The notes beneath the pieces were generated by a model that did not search any database, was not told the DNA's origin, and saw only the letters and a program-made list of their open reading frames with translations. Positions 33,501 through 41,696 of a stretch of DNA of 64,000 bases are shown piece after piece. The stretch is from Dyadobacter luteus (GTDB lineage Bacteria > Bacteroidota > Bacteroidia > Cytophagales > Spirosomataceae): positions 1 through 64,000 of the forward strand of contig NZ_QNUL01000019.1 of the NCBI RefSeq assembly GCF_003383615.1, read 5' to 3'. The stretch's first letter is position 1. Each line of letters opens with the position of its first letter. The position numbers and the translations under genes are program-made.

Positions 33501-36046
33501 GTCTGGTATTCCAGGCGTACCACATCAATTTTAGCTGAGGTATTGGCCTGCAAATTCCCTTTACTATTCAACCCGATAAGGTTTACAGGTAATGGCGCAT
33601 TGACACCCACATAAGTAGCAGGGATATTTATTCCGAATAGAACTGGCTGGGTAAATACTTCGAATTGATGTAGTCTGTTAACGGGACGTCCATTTTCGTC
33701 AAAAACTGTCACATATATTTTTCCTTCCAGAACACCTATGTCCTTAATGCTGGCTGCCAGTTGAAATTTTTCTGTAGCTTGTCCCTGAGCGTTGGTCGTT
33801 CCCTGTCTTCGTTCTCTTTCGAAAGAAGTGGTAGCCGGAATATCAAAAGTATATTGTGGAAAAGCTGTGGAAAAGAATGCCTTTCGTTTCAATTGCGATT
33901 CCATTTCATAGGTTCGTCCGGCGGCAGGAGGACCAAACAGATTTACAGCGGTGGTGGTAAGTGCTACAGTATTACCGGACAGATAAGTTTTTGCCGCTCC
34001 GCTCAAATCAACCTTAATTCGATCCGGAATAAATTCCTCTACACTTACGGGATGAGAGGCAAGCAAAACATCGTTGGCATTATATACTTCCAGCGTGTAG
34101 GTGCCGGTCATCACTGAATTATCCAGACTCACCTCTATCGGCACGGCTCCGTGTGAATTAGTGCTTTTACGGAAAGTTTGGAATTCTCTGCCATTGGGAG
34201 TCAGCAGGCGCAATTTCAGAGGAATATCTTTGGCTGTTTTCCAGGTATCCGTTCTTAGTACCGTATTGAAATGCATGGTTTCCCCGGGTCTGTATATCTC
34301 CCGCTGACCATAAATAAATGCCTGGAATCCGGATGTATTATCCCTTACACCCTCTACTTCGAATCGTGAAGTTTCGACTCTGGTATCATCCAGTAACAGA
34401 AAATTAAAATCATCCTTATTACCGGCCGTAACCATAGCGACGCGAAAACCAGGCGCTTTTTCACTGAGTTTATCAACATGTGCTATCCCGTCAGAATTTG
34501 TCATCAGCGTTTGTATAGTCTGATTATTGGAGCTGATGAGCGTTATTTCAAGATTGGACAGCGGTTCATTCGTTTTAATCGAATTGGCAAAAATCCATAC
34601 TTCGTCGCGTCCCTGTTTGGCAATCAATCCTATGTTTGAAATGGATACCAATTTTGTAGCTCCAAGATAGGCTTCCTCTTTTGAATTGACAGAAACAAGG
34701 TAGATACCCTTTCGCTGATTGTCGTCCGGCAAGGCAATGTTCAGCGCTGAAATCCCTTTATTCACCGGAAGGTTCTCTGTGTCGACGGTTTTGTCCACAA
34801 TCACATCACTGAAATTGCTTCCTGCATCATCGCCATATTGAAATCCGCCGCTTGGCGTCCACTCGTCGCCCACATAGGCATAATCTTCCCAACGGTTGTT
34901 TTTGATATAGCTGAGAATATTGTTGGCATATAGCTTGGAGATACGAACCTGTACTTTTGGAATATTTACGATCTGCACACCCATGTTTCTGGAACCTTTG
35001 GGCGTCATATACAAGGCTTTTTTGTTGGTAAAGGATATACCCGCCGGCATTTTTCCAAAAAACAAATCACGGGAAGCTTCACTCTCAAGGCTTGAACCCA
35101 AAACCCCTTTTAATGTCCTGTTTAACTGTAGAATGTAAGTGTCCGTTTCGTTAAAATCTCCCCGAAGTACAAGTCCGTTTTCGGTAATTTCAGTTTGTGC
35201 AGAAAGGGTAGGCGTAAGACTGAAACCTTTTTCCACGCTTTCAGGATCTAATTCCTGGGTTGTAATTATACGGGCAAAAGCGATATTGTTTTCAAACCCT
35301 GTTTTGATGTCAGTGATTTCAAGACGTAACGGAGATGGAAGACTTACCGTTGCGGAAATGTCATCTTGTGTAACGAAACTGGTGTTCTGCGCTTTTAGTC
35401 CCTTCGCCAGCTGAATTGTTACGGGTACAGGATTATTGTCGAAACTTCCTAAAGAGTTAAGTGATAAAATAAGCGTTTTCTCGCTGGTCGACGGCAGAGT
35501 TTTAAAGTCCGCAGGTTTGTCGGCGATTAAGAGTTTAAGTCTTTCTGAGACGTTTTGTGCATTGACCGGATAATTGAAAATAAGTTTGATACGGGCTTCC
35601 CGTCTGCCGGTTTCTTTGGACAAAGTCCACCAGCTTTCAGTTTCCGTCAGGTTGAGATAGGGGGTATGAAATTGTACAAGTTCAGCAGAGAGATCGTATT
35701 TTTTGTCTTTTGTAATACCTTTTAGCAGAAGAGGCGTTTGTTTTGCCTTATAGGCAGTTGCAGGCGCGAATCCTGCAATGGGAGAGAATACTACCTCATT
35801 AGGTGCGGTCCATTTGAACTTCCCTTTTACTGCTGGTTCAAACTGGATGTATTGTGTAGAGTCCCAGGTATTGAGCTGCGCATCGGAAACAAGATCCTTA
35901 TTGAATGTGAAAACCAGGTTCTGCGACTGGCTGATCTCTTCATTGAAATTGGTACCTGCGATCTTCAGTTCGTTTAAAGAAGAGCAGTTGTGAAAGAATA
36001 ACGAAATGATTAGGAAATAGAGAAAAGAAACTGCAGAAGTTTTCAT
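30590..36046 (-). CDS. bacterial alpha-2-macroglobulin family lipoprotein with intact thioester motif
   Basis: This is an 1,818-residue cell-envelope protease trap. The N-terminus carries a lipobox ending at Cys20 (LFFHNC), so the protein should be anchored in a membrane facing the periplasm. Macroglobulin (MG) domains follow. A bait-like region and the A2M block VTLAIVDEGILQIKN precede the thioester motif GCLEQ, with Cys1345 present, in the alpha-helical complement-like domain. The C-terminal receptor-like domain ends near VRVISKGTFTAGP. Bacterial A2Ms are often encoded next to the penicillin-binding protein PBP1C; here the neighbours are ispH and a sigma module, with no PBP1C. Length matches the MagD/YfhM-like long forms. 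Confidence 0.93.
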   Translation of the reverse strand: MKTSAVSFLYFLIISLFFHNCSSLNELKIAGTNFNEEISQSQNLVFTFNKDLVSDAQLNTWDSTQYIQFEPAVKGKFKWTAPNEVVFSPIAGFAPATAYKAKQTPLLLKGITKDKKYDLSAELVQFHTPYLNLTETESWWTLSKETGRREARIKLIFNYPVNAQNVSERLKLLIADKPADFKTLPSTSEKTLILSLNSLGSFDNNPVPVTIQLAKGLKAQNTSFVTQDDISATVSLPSPLRLEITDIKTGFENNIAFARIITTQELDPESVEKGFSLTPTLSAQTEITENGLVLRGDFNETDTYILQLNRTLKGVLGSSLESEASRDLFFGKMPAGISFTNKKALYMTPKGSRNMGVQIVNIPKVQVRISKLYANNILSYIKNNRWEDYAYVGDEWTPSGGFQYGDDAGSNFSDVIVDKTVDTENLPVNKGISALNIALPDDNQRKGIYLVSVNSKEEAYLGATKLVSISNIGLIAKQGRDEVWIFANSIKTNEPLSNLEITLISSNNQTIQTLMTNSDGIAHVDKLSEKAPGFRVAMVTAGNKDDFNFLLLDDTRVETSRFEVEGVRDNTSGFQAFIYGQREIYRPGETMHFNTVLRTDTWKTAKDIPLKLRLLTPNGREFQTFRKSTNSHGAVPIEVSLDNSVMTGTYTLEVYNANDVLLASHPVSVEEFIPDRIKVDLSGAAKTYLSGNTVALTTTAVNLFGPPAAGRTYEMESQLKRKAFFSTAFPQYTFDIPATTSFERERRQGTTNAQGQATEKFQLAASIKDIGVLEGKIYVTVFDENGRPVNRLHQFEVFTQPVLFGINIPATYVGVNAPLPVNLIGLNSKGNLQANTSAKIDVVRLEYQTVVEKKNEQLRYTSRKNEKIVYSNVLNLAKGQGSFKYVPVVSGEYEIRVRRPGAEHYTATSFYAYGSGYTQYSSFEVSNEGRILIETDKPKYGLGDNAKILFKTPFDGRLLVTIERDKVLEQHILQTEKKAAELKLSLKEAYLPNVFVTATLIRPLDASDMPLTVAHGFAPILVQDAKRSLPVTITAIEKSRSKTKQQIKVKTQPNTQVTLAIVDEGILQIKNTHTPDIHGYFYQKRALQVSSHDLYAMLFPELNSKGVSSSGGDGYDLGKRVNPLSNGRTELVSFWSGVLNTNGSGEVTFDINIPQFSGDLRVMAVAYKDNAFGSASKNIKVADPVVISSGVPRFLSPGDELALPVNISNTENKIANATVTMQLTGPFTNSSTAAVQKITIAPGKETKTFFSLKAEQAIGTGKIIIKVNAFGTTFTQENELNVRPASPLLKTSQSGVIAGGSQGTINLANSFIPATSSSEIVFSRSPLVQGGGKALSALLGYPFGCLEQTVSKAFPQLYFADLAKAMAAPVYLVKSGESDFNPVTNVQQAIRKAESLQLFNGGMAMWPGTTREDWWTTAYTAHFLEEACRAGFEINAKTLTKAYEYLTRQTGVTATKEVVLASSGNGLAYGGEPSSGSQVRKTVAKREAIYSLYVLSLSGQPNRAAMNYYKQNQQLLTPDSQYLLAGAFQLAGDSRSFAALLPKSYSTNSVSKENDSYASPLRNLALTLNTLQETDPDNLQIPVLSRQLSKAIQSASYLNTQEASFAVLALGKVAKQSAGSNVTADITAAGKSIAKFTGKELKLKKDINNKSVGITATGKGNLYWFAQSEGMSATGAFVPEDQGLRIRRTYLTRDGKPATTIKQNDLVIVKLSLTSTTGLPIENVVVTDLLPAGFEIENPRITEAREMSWIKQAAFPDYLDIRDDRIHFFTTAGKSEKSFYYQVRVISKGTFTAGPAAADAMYQGEYRSYSGGGKVKVE

Positions 36047-36119
36047 ATTCGAAGCAAATTTTCAATTATACGTCGAATGTAATCTTTTATTATTTGCTGT
36101 AGCAGGATGAATTGGAATT

Positions 36120-36156
36120 AATGATTTATAGGAAATTCAGTTTCCGATAAATCATT
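36120..36156 (-). terminator. hairpin at the 3' end of ispH
   Basis: Sixteen-base arms (36120-36135 and 36141-36156) pair with one mismatch around a five-base loop, overlapping the ispH stop codon. The T-tract after it is weak, so it may terminate or protect the transcript end. Confidence 0.55.
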
Positions 36157-37378
36157 AAAAACCTTCCATTGCTTCTTCAACTGTTTTGGCGCCATCATAG
36201 AATGAAAGTAATCTGAGCAAAATTGCCTCTACAACGGCATCAGGACAGGAAGCGCCACAGGTCAGCATTATTTTTGCAGATTGTCCTGCCGGCAAATAGT
36301 TTTCAGTTACTACTTCTTCTTTACTATGCAGGTTGAAATGCCTGATGAGTTGTTTGTCCAGAATTTTGTTTACAGACTCGATGAAATACGTGGGTAATTT
36401 GGCTTCGCACAACTCTACCAGATGCGAAGTATTGGAACTGTTATAGCCCCCTGCAACCACTACCAGGTCGGCCTCATGTCCCAATAAAGCATAAGTTGCA
36501 TCCTGATTATCATTGGTGGCGTAGCAGAGGGTATCTCTCGTATTTGCAAAATGGTCTTCCACCTGCTCCGGTTGCAAACTGTAGTGTTTGGTCATCACAC
36601 TTTTGAGAAAGTCTGCAATGCCTTGTGTATCAGAAGCCAGCATGGTAGTCTGGTTCACAACTCCGATACGTTTCAGATCTTTTTCAGGGTCGAAGTTTTC
36701 GGAATGTTGCCCGGCAAATTCAGTAAAAAACTGCGCTGCAGGTGCTTCTCCGGTGATGTATTTGGCCAGCCGTTTGGCCTCGTCCATATTTTCAACGACT
36801 ACGGTTGGTGCATTTTCTTTGCTATGAGAGAAAGTGGCCCTTGTTTCCTCGTGTAATGGCTTTCCGTGAACAATGATGGTGTAATCCTTTTCACCTATTT
36901 GTGCTGCCCGGTTCCAGACTTTTTCCACGAAAGGGCAAGTCGTGTCATATACATACGAATTGATACCCAGTTCAGTCAGCTTGTTCTGGTTTTCAATGGT
37001 TGTTCCGAAAGCAGGGACAATTACAATATCTTCCGGCGTCAGTTCATCCCAAGCAATTAACTGCTTTCCTTTGGTATCCATCAGGAATCGTACACCTCTG
37101 TCGGTGAGGTCTCGGTTTACATCAGGGTTATGTATCATCTCACTCAGGAGAAAAATACGTTTGTCGGGATTTTCAGAAATAGCGCGATAGGCAATATCAA
37201 TGGCATTTTCAACACCATAGCAAAAACCGAAATGGCGGGCAATCAGAAACTGAACAGGACCGAAGTCCAGAACAGTAGGACTGAAATCCCTTTTAAGTTT
37301 GTCGCTCTTCCTTCTCGCTTCTTTAATGGGCGTGATAATGCGACTTCTGTAAAAATCCGGTATATTGAATGTCTTCAT
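36155..37378 (-). CDS. ispH: 4-hydroxy-3-methylbut-2-enyl diphosphate reductase
   Basis: This iron-sulfur enzyme catalyses the last step of the MEP isoprenoid pathway, giving IPP and DMAPP. The three cluster Cys lie in FGFCYGVENA, TTCPFVEKVW and LTCGASCPDA, the substrate-binding TNDNQDATYAL and SSNTSHL are present, and the length is about 407 residues. The window also encodes a polyprenyl diphosphate synthase that would use its products, though far away. I chose the ATG at 37378; a TTG at 37408 in the same frame would add ten unsupported residues. Confidence 0.95.
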   Translation of the reverse strand: MKTFNIPDFYRSRIITPIKEARRKSDKLKRDFSPTVLDFGPVQFLIARHFGFCYGVENAIDIAYRAISENPDKRIFLLSEMIHNPDVNRDLTDRGVRFLMDTKGKQLIAWDELTPEDIVIVPAFGTTIENQNKLTELGINSYVYDTTCPFVEKVWNRAAQIGEKDYTIIVHGKPLHEETRATFSHSKENAPTVVVENMDEAKRLAKYITGEAPAAQFFTEFAGQHSENFDPEKDLKRIGVVNQTTMLASDTQGIADFLKSVMTKHYSLQPEQVEDHFANTRDTLCYATNDNQDATYALLGHEADLVVVAGGYNSSNTSHLVELCEAKLPTYFIESVNKILDKQLIRHFNLHSKEEVVTENYLPAGQSAKIMLTCGASCPDAVVEAILLRLLSFYDGAKTVEEAMEGF

Positions 37379-37446
37379 GATGAAAAGCCACTGGCTTGCA
37401 GCGATCAACTAATATCGCTCCTGATTGTACATGGAAATAATGTGCT

Positions 37447-37477
37447 CAAAGATACACATGCTGTTTTCAAAGAACAA
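37447..37477 (-). promoter_or_regulatory. candidate promoter of ispH
   Basis: On the minus strand TTG (37475-37477), a 20-bp spacer and TATCTTTG (37447-37454) fit the Bacteroidota consensus, about 70 bp upstream of the ispH ATG. Confidence 0.5.
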
Positions 37478-37490
37478 TCCCGGTACCTGC

Positions 37491-37525
37491 TTTGTTCAGA
37501 AGATGCCTTGTGTAATATATTTTTG
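37491..37525 (+). promoter_or_regulatory. candidate promoter of sigma module 2
   Basis: TTTG (37491-37494), a 23-bp spacer and TATTTTTG (37518-37525) precede the sigma factor gene by about 80 bp. It is divergent from the ispH promoter. Confidence 0.45.
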
Positions 37526-37605
37526 TGAAATTTTTTAAAAATCATGCAACATCTTTATGATGAGGTATGTCTTTGCTACAGAACGTTCAAATCTAAACCT
37601 TCTGC

Positions 37606-38172
37606 TTGAAAACAAATTTGTACATCGACCGGCATGTAGAACTGGTGGAACGCTGTAAACTCGGCGAGCGCAAAGCTCAGTACGAGCTTTATAAAAGCTA
37701 TTCCAAAGCCATGTTTAATATCTGCATGCGGATCATCAATCACATGGGTGAAGCAGAGGACGCTTTGCAGGAAGCCTTTGTGGATGCATTTTCCAACTTG
37801 CACCAGTTCAGGCAACAGTCGACGTTTGGCGCGTGGTTAAAGCAGATCGTAGTCAATAAGGCGATTAATCAGTTGCGCAGCCGGAAAGTGCAATGGGTTG
37901 ATATTGATGAATGGCAGCGTTCCGGAGAAGAATCAGAAGTTTTTTCGGAAGAGATATGCATCTGGAGTGAAGATGAAACTTCGCTGGAAGTAGAGCGGAT
38001 ACGTAACGCTGTACTAAAGTTGCCGGATGGATATCGGGTTGTGTTAAGCCTTTATTTATTTGAAGGTTATGATCACGAAGAAATTGGTGAAGTGCTGGGC
38101 ATTTCAGAGTCAACGTCACGGACGCAATACATGCGTGCCAAGAAAAAGTTGGCCGAAATGATGACGCATTAA
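37606..38172 (+). CDS. ECF-type RNA polymerase sigma factor, module 2
   Basis: This is a 188-residue sigma-70 family protein with region 2 (MRIINHMGEAEDALQEAFVDAFSNLHQF) and region 4 HTH (YLFEGYDHEEIGEVLGISESTSRTQYMRAKKKL). The start is TTG at 37606, since no ATG fits. It heads a second sigma/anti-sigma/adhesin-like set, on the opposite strand to module 1. Confidence 0.92.
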   Translation: MKTNLYIDRHVELVERCKLGERKAQYELYKSYSKAMFNICMRIINHMGEAEDALQEAFVDAFSNLHQFRQQSTFGAWLKQIVVNKAINQLRSRKVQWVDIDEWQRSGEESEVFSEEICIWSEDETSLEVERIRNAVLKLPDGYRVVLSLYLFEGYDHEEIGEVLGISESTSRTQYMRAKKKLAEMMTH

Positions 38173-38281
38173 AGCAATTTCAAGCGTATCAGTAAGTAAA
38201 TGTGGAGTGATTTTTTAAGACAATATCAAAACCCAAGCCCCTATTGAGACAGAAATTTTACACATTACAAGTTAGTTACAA

Positions 38282-38896
38282 ATGAAAAAGAATTCTGATA
38301 AAAAAGATCGTCTGGAACGGTTTGTGCGGGATAATAGAGACGGATTTGACAGCTTCTTACCACAGGACAATCTGTGGGATCTCATTGAAAGTAAAATTCC
38401 GGGGCAACCTCAATCCATAGCCCCGCCCCAATCCGGTAAAATTTCCAGGCTCTGGTCGGGTATGAACGCCTTTAATTGGCGTGTGGCTGCCGGGATATTG
38501 CTTGCACTCGGTATAGGTCTTACTGTATACCTCAACAGGCAATATGGCGTGACCCGTGATCCTGCAGTGGCGCTTAAGGTTCCTGCTTATGCAAAGGAAT
38601 TTAATGCCTACACGGTAGCCATTGAGGAAAAGAGGAATGAGATCGTCAAACTTACACGTGACAACCCTGAGCTTTACAAAGACTTTTCGGCTGATTTTAA
38701 AAGCCTCGAAAAAAGCTACGGGAATCTAAGGGCTAATTTATCTGATGCTCCTAACCAGGAAGCATTACTGAAAGCCATGGTGCAAAATCTGCAGTGGCAG
38801 GTTGATCTGCTCAACCAACAAATCGAAATTTTAGAACGTATTAATCAGGTTAAAGATGGCTACGATAAAGAAAATAATAACGCACCTCTTATATAG
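38282..38896 (+). CDS. membrane anti-sigma factor-like protein, module 2
   Basis: This is a 204-residue protein with one central membrane helix (VAAGILLALGIGLTVYL, about residues 63-79), a short cytoplasmic N-terminal part with PQDNLWDLIESKI, and a helical C-terminal part with heptad-like leucines (LQWQVDLLNQQIEILERI). The layout matches the module 1 protein. Its position after a sigma factor suggests an anti-sigma function. Its 3' end overlaps the next gene by 41 bp. Confidence 0.72.
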   Translation: MKKNSDKKDRLERFVRDNRDGFDSFLPQDNLWDLIESKIPGQPQSIAPPQSGKISRLWSGMNAFNWRVAAGILLALGIGLTVYLNRQYGVTRDPAVALKVPAYAKEFNAYTVAIEEKRNEIVKLTRDNPELYKDFSADFKSLEKSYGNLRANLSDAPNQEALLKAMVQNLQWQVDLLNQQIEILERINQVKDGYDKENNNAPLI

Positions 38897-39908
38897 TGTT
38901 GCAGTAATGCTTCCGCTGGCGGTGCATGCCATTGATCCTGAACCTTCGGGGTTGATAGAGAAACGCAGAAACATCGTCAAGATATTTGACGTAAAAGAAC
39001 AGGATGTACTGATGGTTGATAATCAGTTTGGACAGGTGAAAATTAATCTTTGGAATAAAAAGGAGATCAGAGTTGAGATTGTGATTACCGCAAATGCCCC
39101 TTCCGACAGCAGAGCTGCACAATACCTGGGCGCTGTGGATGTAGAGGAAAAGCGTGAAAAGAATCGTATCAATATCACAACTTTCATCAACAAAGGGCAA
39201 ATATCTTCGAGTAACTGGAACAACAGAAGTGGGGAGAAGAATTTCCTGCAGATTGACTACACTGTTTTCATGCCGAAGGAAAACGCGCTTATTGTAAATA
39301 ATAAATTTGGCAATACGAGTATTCCAGCCTTTACAGCTCCGCTAACCGTGAATTCCAGAAACGGTAGTTTTTCAGCTGAATCGCTTTCCGGTGCTAACAA
39401 CGTCATTGACGTTCGCTACGGAACAGCAATAATCGGGAAAATGGATGAAGGTAAATTGGAAAGTCATTATTCCAATGTGAAACTGGAGCAGGTAACCAAG
39501 TTGCTACTGAACAACAAGTTTGGCGATCTGACGATAGGTGACGTGAAGGACTTGCAGGCCGATATAGATTATTCAGGAGTGAAGATTGGAACGATACGAG
39601 GTGAAAGTAACATCAAACTGAATTACTCCGGTAATTTCAAGATTGATGAGCTTACCAAATCGGCAGAAAATGTCAATATCAAAGCTGCTTATTCTTCCGT
39701 TACACTACCCGCCGATGCGAGTAGGTTTAATGTAACTGTTACTTACGGTAACTTCAGCTACCCTTCGGGTAATGTCAATTTTACGCAACAACCTTCCAAA
39801 GAAGATAAGAATTATAAGGTAAGACAATACCAGGGAAAAATAGGTTCTGGCAGTGGTACCAAGATAACGGTCGTATCGACTTTCGGAGATGTTAAGTTGA
39901 AAGACTGA
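38856..39908 (+). CDS. secreted DUF4097-like (adhesin-type beta-helix) protein, module 2
   Basis: This is a 350-residue protein with a signal peptide (LLYSVAVMLPLAVHA) and repeated short beta-rungs, for example NNKFGNTSIPAFTAPLTVNS, YSNVKLEQVTKLLLNNKFG and YSSVTLPADASRFNVTVTYG. Similar short blocks recur in the module 1 protein at 28465. It overlaps the anti-sigma gene by 41 bp, which implies co-translation. It ends two bases before the stop of convergent bshC. Confidence 0.75.
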   Translation: MATIKKIITHLLYSVAVMLPLAVHAIDPEPSGLIEKRRNIVKIFDVKEQDVLMVDNQFGQVKINLWNKKEIRVEIVITANAPSDSRAAQYLGAVDVEEKREKNRINITTFINKGQISSSNWNNRSGEKNFLQIDYTVFMPKENALIVNNKFGNTSIPAFTAPLTVNSRNGSFSAESLSGANNVIDVRYGTAIIGKMDEGKLESHYSNVKLEQVTKLLLNNKFGDLTIGDVKDLQADIDYSGVKIGTIRGESNIKLNYSGNFKIDELTKSAENVNIKAAYSSVTLPADASRFNVTVTYGNFSYPSGNVNFTQQPSKEDKNYKVRQYQGKIGSGSGTKITVVSTFGDVKLKD

Positions 39909-39910
39909 TA

Positions 39911-41548
39911 CTACGAATCGGTAGTACCGTTCTCTGAAAGAATAAAATATTTAAATTCCAATGGCTCAAAAGCAGCAAACAGCTTGCTGATAAATGTGGA
40001 GTCGTTGATATAAAAGCTAAGCAGATTGTCATAACGTTCCTGAGCACTTCCGCCCGGGAACAATTTTTCCTGCACATTCAGAAGCTGCGTAATTTCAGAT
40101 TCATGATTCCGCTCTTCCGCCTTACGAATTCTTTTTTCAAGATTTTCAAGTGCGCTGAACAAACGGGCTCTTTCCGCTTTTACAGCACCTTCCATGGTGC
40201 GCTCCACCGCAGTAGCCTTTTCAATAATCTCATCAAACAGGTTCAGGAAAGCTGATTTTTGGCTCTGCAGAGAAAGCTCGTTTTCTGTATTTTTCTGAAC
40301 ATATGTTTTGCGAAGCATCACCTGATCCATAAAGAGGTCTTCCGGATTTATACCCAGCTTTTCAAGCTTATTGCTGATCGTTGCATTGATATACATCCCG
40401 AAATTTCTCGGAATCAGCATAGGAAACGGAGTTTGATAGTGATCAAAAACACCTTTCAGTTGCATCCAGTAAGGGAGCTCGGATGGACCGCCGATGTAGG
40501 CGAGGTTGGGAAGAATGATTTCTTCATAAAGCGGGCGGAGAACTACATTGGGACTGAAATATTCAGGATGTTCTTCAGCTTCCGTCAGAAGTTCCTTTTC
40601 AGTGAAAGTAAGATCTGTATTAAGTACTTTAAACTGATCACCTTCTTTCACAATGCGTTCCCTCAGGTTATCCCGAAGATAAAATAAATTGATTTCTCTT
40701 GCCGTAAGAGGTGTGTGGTAGCCCAGCTCAGCGAGTTTGGAAGTGGTCTCGGTAACCAGTTTTTCGGAAACTGATTGGGTTAATTCTTCCCTGATAACAG
40801 GAAGGAAATGTTTCTTTAATTCAGCCTCATCAGCATCCAGACAAATAAGACCTTCGGAGCCGAACAATTCGTGCATGTAACATCGTACGGCATCGGCAAG
40901 GGTGTTGTTTTCCAGATATGCTTTGGCGAATAAGAGAGGCTTTGTTGGTAATACCTTCAGAATACTTTCCAGTTCTTTAGGATTAAGCCTTCCCACTGCT
41001 CCCTGATGCTCCCCTTCCCATTTGAAAGTCTGTCCGAACAAGTGGAAAGAAGCAATTTCAGCAAAATCGTGATCTTCAGTTGCCATCCAGTACACCGGCA
41101 CAAAATTACAATCCGGATAAGCAGTTTTCAGCTCCCTGGCCAGCTTAATCGTGGTCACGATCTTGTATATAATATATAACGGACCAGTGAATATATTAAG
41201 CTGATGCCCGGTGGTTACCGTGAATGTATTGGTATCCAGTAGGGTTGAGAAATCAGGTTTGTTGGGTAAACCTTTGTATTGCTTTTCAAGAACGTTTACT
41301 AATGTCTGACGCTTTTCGGAATCAAATTCAGATTTACTGTCGATAGCCTGCCTGGCATTCTCTACAGTAGGGTATACGCTGTAAAACTCCTCTGTAACCG
41401 GCTTCTGGTCAAGATAGTCAAGGAGTAATGCCGGGAACTGCCCCGTTTTACGCAGATCCACTTTATTTAACGTCACGAAAGGTGGTTTTTCAGTAGTAAG
41501 TAGAGAGTCCAACACAGTTCTTTTTTGAATATAAAGGAAACCTTGCAA
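39911..41548 (-). CDS. bshC: bacillithiol biosynthesis cysteine-adding enzyme
   Basis: This enzyme adds cysteine to glucosaminyl-malate in the last step of bacillithiol synthesis. It has 545 residues, the usual size. Typical blocks are TVTTGHQLNIFTGPLYIIYKI, VPVYWMATEDHDFAEI and IGGPSELPYWMQLKGVF, and a coiled-coil segment (about 440-490) matches the BshC structure. bshA and bshB are not in the window. It implies that this organism uses bacillithiol as a thiol. Confidence 0.93.
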   Translation of the reverse strand: MQGFLYIQKRTVLDSLLTTEKPPFVTLNKVDLRKTGQFPALLLDYLDQKPVTEEFYSVYPTVENARQAIDSKSEFDSEKRQTLVNVLEKQYKGLPNKPDFSTLLDTNTFTVTTGHQLNIFTGPLYIIYKIVTTIKLARELKTAYPDCNFVPVYWMATEDHDFAEIASFHLFGQTFKWEGEHQGAVGRLNPKELESILKVLPTKPLLFAKAYLENNTLADAVRCYMHELFGSEGLICLDADEAELKKHFLPVIREELTQSVSEKLVTETTSKLAELGYHTPLTAREINLFYLRDNLRERIVKEGDQFKVLNTDLTFTEKELLTEAEEHPEYFSPNVVLRPLYEEIILPNLAYIGGPSELPYWMQLKGVFDHYQTPFPMLIPRNFGMYINATISNKLEKLGINPEDLFMDQVMLRKTYVQKNTENELSLQSQKSAFLNLFDEIIEKATAVERTMEGAVKAERARLFSALENLEKRIRKAEERNHESEITQLLNVQEKLFPGGSAQERYDNLLSFYINDSTFISKLFAAFEPLEFKYFILSENGTTDS

Positions 41549-41612
41549 ATATCGTTAAAGTTCAGGATTCGTCAATATGTAACGAAGTGAAGGATGAATC
41601 ACATATACTTAA

Positions 41613-41641
41613 AAAGCCGAAACTGAAACAGTATCGGCTTT
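41613..41641 (-). terminator. terminator of the acyl-CoA dehydrogenase gene
   Basis: AAAGCCGA (41613-41620) pairs with TCGGCTTT (41634-41641), with an inner stem after one mismatch. On the minus strand the stem is followed by T residues. It lies about 55 bp past the gene. Confidence 0.7.
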
Positions 41642-41696
41642 AATAATCATTTGGTTTTTAGTTGCGCCGGTTTTTTATACCGGAGTATTTTTTACC

